From: Denitrobaculum sp965225735
Lineage (GTDB): Bacteria > Pseudomonadota > Alphaproteobacteria > Kiloniellales > Kiloniellaceae
Direction of reading: 5' to 3'
Length of the DNA stretch: 64,000 bases
Assembly (NCBI GenBank): GCA_965225735.1
Contig: CBDDBN010000030.1
Coordinates: forward strand, 1,302,001-1,366,000
The translations under genes were made by a program, and so were the position numbers. Shown piece after piece: positions 63,718 through 64,000 of this stretch (the first letter of the stretch is position 1; each line of letters starts with the position of its first letter). Under the pieces are notes generated by a model that was not told where the DNA came from, ran no database searches, and saw only the letters and a list, made by a program, of their open reading frames with translations.

Positions 63718-64000
63718 AGCGCCGCGGCCTGGGAGTCGCCAGTCTCCGAAGCTATCGATCTCAAGTGCTCCTTTTATCTCGCAAGCGATATTAGATCACA
63801 CATCTCTAAGAGAAGTAAATTGCCGCAAATCCGCATTTTTTCGCCTCCAGAAGCCCCTGCGTTTTGAGACTTCGCGCTTAAACACTTCGGGTTTTTCACT
63901 AAAATGCTAGCGTTTTAATAAATTCGGCAGTCGCGACAGGTAATGATCGCTTCCGCTTTGTGGAAATTATTTGATTAACTACGATCCGGACTCGCGTCCG
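63718..64000. other. Terminal AT-rich gap
   Basis: No gene is supported in these 283 bases. The stretch is AT-rich and probably includes the PAS gene promoter. A CGGAC/GTCCG hairpin lies at the very end (63987-64000) and may belong to a feature outside the window. Confidence 0.35.

Overview
The window reads as a chromosomal segment of a free-living alphaproteobacterium, most likely a Rhodospirillales/Kiloniellales-type lineage (order-level placement is inference). Markers for this are: a DivL-type cell-cycle kinase with tyrosine in place of the phospho-acceptor histidine; a truncated HPr kinase beside HPr, EI and a mannose-type EIIA; the ChvG/ChvI system; AddAB instead of RecBCD; a FYDLN/TIGR02300 zinc-ribbon protein; the trpF-trpB-trpA-accD-folC series; and a class II-like AroA. 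No insertion sequence, prophage, integrase or CRISPR array is visible. Most of the window is densely packed, with many 4-base ATGA/GTGA/TTGA overlaps between genes.

Layout. 1-10.9 kb is a catabolic block: a divergent LysR start, a membrane urate oxidase with a cytochrome c tail (puuD), a nitrilase-family amidohydrolase, two overlapping M81/MlrC-type metallopeptidases, and a divergent Dpp-type ABC importer (binding protein, two permeases, one double ATPase). 11-19.3 kb is housekeeping: tRNA-Ala(GGC), a TIGR02300 protein, aroA-cmk-rpsA, ihfB, a LapA-like protein, an ornithine-cyclodeaminase-family enzyme and pyrF. 19.4-23.9 kb is a tripartite tricarboxylate transporter (tctC-tctB-tctA) with a divergent FCD-type GntR regulator. 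24-28.6 kb is the least familiar part: three tandem paralogous multi-pass membrane proteins of unknown function, preceded by a possible 32-residue coupled ORF, and facing a two-lobed VanZ membrane protein whose C-terminus carries two ribbon-helix-helix-like repeats.

28.8-34 kb holds trpF, trpB-trpA, accD and folC, followed by an NDUFA9-like SDR protein, a WYL regulator divergent to an EamA exporter, and trxA. 37.3-57 kb is one long minus-strand core: chvI-chvG-hprK-rapZ-EIIA-ptsH-ptsI, then ahcY with its own terminator, then divL-tsaE-amgK-murU-addB-addA. It combines envelope-stress signalling, a regulatory PTS without visible sugar permeases, CtrA-pathway control, peptidoglycan-sugar recycling and recombination repair. 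57.4-63.7 kb carries an AT3-SGNH acyltransferase, a thioredoxin-reductase-like ferredoxin-NADP reductase, a HugZ-like protein, a DUF2975/Xre/acidic membrane-protein cassette and a PAS_5 protein.

The observations most worth a second look are the VanZ-RHH fusion, the three-paralog membrane cassette with its small coupled ORF, the tyrosine-bearing DivL, an inverted repeat that buries the pyrF ribosome-binding site, tandem repeats and a strong hairpin upstream of chvI, a structured rpsA leader, and a degenerate copy of the tRNA-Ala 3' end. No defence or mobile system could be supported.
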